From assembly GCF_020511155.1 (NCBI RefSeq), contig NZ_CP041216.1, positions 620,001 through 684,000 of the forward strand: DNA of 64,000 nucleotides, given 5' to 3'. Positions 63,040 to 64,000 of the stretch are shown here, piece after piece. The notes below the pieces were generated by a model. It saw only the letters and a list, made by a program, of their open reading frames with translations, had not been told where the DNA came from and did not search any database. How positions within the stretch are numbered: the first letter of the stretch is position 1; the number at the start of each line of letters is the position of its first letter. The translations under genes were made by a program, and so were the position numbers. Origin of the DNA: Shewanella glacialimarina. GTDB taxonomy: Bacteria; Pseudomonadota; Gammaproteobacteria; Enterobacterales; Shewanellaceae.

Positions 63040-64000
63040 ATGTATATTCGAAACGTGCTGATAGAAAATTACCGAGCCTTCAAAAAATTCGAAATTACGC
63101 TTTCACGCCTCAGCCTCATCATCGGTGAAAACGAGGCGGGAAAGACTAATCTATTTGATGCACTATCCCTGCCGCTGAATAGCAGTGACATTAACTTCAA
63201 TAAGAAACGACTTTCGGTATCGGATATTAACCGTGAGGCGGTCGCTGACTTTTACCAAGCAGTTCTTGATAAAAAATCAGACGATGATATTAAAAAGTTA
63301 ATACCTAAGGTTCGTGTAGAAATTGAATTCACTGACCCAAAGAATCCTTTTGAAGAGCATATAATAGCTAATTGGATTTCCGCTGAAGGAAAAGATGACA
63401 GCTACAAAATAAGATATGATTTCAGACCAAGAAATGAAGATGATTTTATAGAAGCCGTTCATGAGGCTCTGAAAGATACAAAAAGTATTGATGAAACGCA
63501 TTGGTTTAATCTGCCAACCGAGTATTACGAATACGAGATAATTCAATCAAACAATGGAAAAAAACTAGGATTCTCAGATCTAAAGTATATATCGGTAAAT
63601 TCCATTGATGCGGAGCGTGACGACTTTTCTGAAAATAGCACTCAGAAATCAAACGGAATTTTGACAAAGATGCTCGTGAGCTCATTGACTGCAAAAGACA
63701 AAGCTAAGATAAATAGCTCGTATACTACATTCTTTGATGCGATTGAAAGTACGGAAACATTTGGAAAAATCGTTCAGCCAGAGCCAGAGTTTAAAAACTT
63801 CTTTGATCGTTTGGATAAGCTTGAGTGTATTCCTAATCTACCTAATTTGAAGAGCATTCTATCCAATATCACGCTGAAGTCTGGAGAAAGTTATCTTTAC
63901 CAACGTGGACTAGGCTATCGAAACCTTGTTTATATTTTTCTACTATTTGAATACTTTAAGTTGGACAAAAAAGTATTTAATCTTTGCTGCATAGAAGAGC
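63040..64000 (+). CDS. OLD-family/AAA ATPase (partial, runs off the window)
   Basis: The first 320 codons of a larger gene, truncated by the window end. The start is ATG 63040 with GGAA upstream. The N-terminus M-Y-I-R-N-V-L-I-E-N-Y-R-A-F and Walker A G-E-N-E-A-G-K-T (29-36) mark it as an SMC-like AAA ATPase of the OLD/RecF type. The last visible residues, N-L-C-C-I-E-E, look like the start of Walker B (hhhhEE). OLD proteins carry a C-terminal TOPRIM nuclease domain, which would lie outside the window. ATA, AGA and AAA codons look frequent, suggesting recent transfer. Partner genes of this family are often anti-phage effectors. Confidence 0.82.
   Translation, partial: MYIRNVLIENYRAFKKFEITLSRLSLIIGENEAGKTNLFDALSLPLNSSDINFNKKRLSVSDINREAVADFYQAVLDKKSDDDIKKLIPKVRVEIEFTDPKNPFEEHIIANWISAEGKDDSYKIRYDFRPRNEDDFIEAVHEALKDTKSIDETHWFNLPTEYYEYEIIQSNNGKKLGFSDLKYISVNSIDAERDDFSENSTQKSNGILTKMLVSSLTAKDKAKINSSYTTFFDAIESTETFGKIVQPEPEFKNFFDRLDKLECIPNLPNLKSILSNITLKSGESYLYQRGLGYRNLVYIFLLFEYFKLDKKVFNLCCIEE

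Overview
The window is a stretch of chromosome from a gammaproteobacterium, almost certainly the genus Shewanella. The strongest evidence is a periplasmic tetraheme flavocytochrome c fumarate reductase (fccA) with a D-lactate dehydrogenase (ldhA) and ahpC/ahpF close by. Gammaproteobacterial housekeeping genes (rapA, rraB, rluA, asnC, tcdA, dnaB, alr) and many signalling genes (GGDEF, hybrid kinase, MCP, CheX/CheC) fit the same picture. Base composition looks AT-rich, as in cold-water marine Shewanella; the species is not resolved from sequence alone.

Layout. 1-4.3 kb: a MaoC-like hydratase, an aldo/keto reductase, a large MscS channel and small membrane proteins. 4.4-7.8 kb: a zinc-import locus with a His-rich small protein, a His-rich outer-membrane barrel, a TroA-type binding protein and an ABC permease, but no ATPase. 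7.9-13.4 kb: PlsC-like acyltransferase, rraB, a response-regulator/CheC fusion with a PAS-GGDEF cyclase, a crotonase and a DUF3530-type protein. 13.6-19.1 kb: rapA, a decayed DinB/NRDE pair and a bifunctional OlsF-like acyltransferase. 19.9-29.3 kb: a 1236-residue hybrid kinase, a secreted zinc metalloprotease, a Ser/Thr kinase and a thiopurine methyltransferase. 29.4-35.3 kb: porin, tcdA, an orphan histidine kinase, a SieB-like membrane protein, a DUF3149-type small protein and tRNA-Leu(CAA). 35.7-39.6 kb: a 1286-residue S8 protease with a GlyGly-CTERM tail. 39.8-46.6 kb: asnC, rluA, two small membrane proteins, fccA, ldhA, a dienelactone hydrolase and a small MscS channel. 46.7-53.2 kb: a spermidine-synthase-like protein, ahpC, ahpF, a diguanylate cyclase apparently split by a frameshift, and an MCP. 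53.3-59.5 kb: an S46 peptidase with about 85 five-residue repeats, dnaB and alr. 59.6-61.3 kb: cheX and three small proteins.

The last 2.2 kb (61.8-64.0 kb) differs from the rest. A HEPN-like protein with four zinc ribbons is followed by an OLD-family/AAA ATPase that runs off the window. This is the best candidate for an undescribed, probably anti-phage, system.

Functional themes are anaerobic metabolism (fccA, ldhA), peroxide defence (ahpCF), zinc acquisition, c-di-GMP and chemotaxis signalling, and secreted proteolysis (S8, S46 and a metalloprotease). Several loci show gene decay: a DinB nonsense mutation, an NRDE remnant, the split GGDEF gene, and unassigned coding scraps near 19.4 and 35.6 kb. 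Many genes end in clear bidirectional hairpin terminators.
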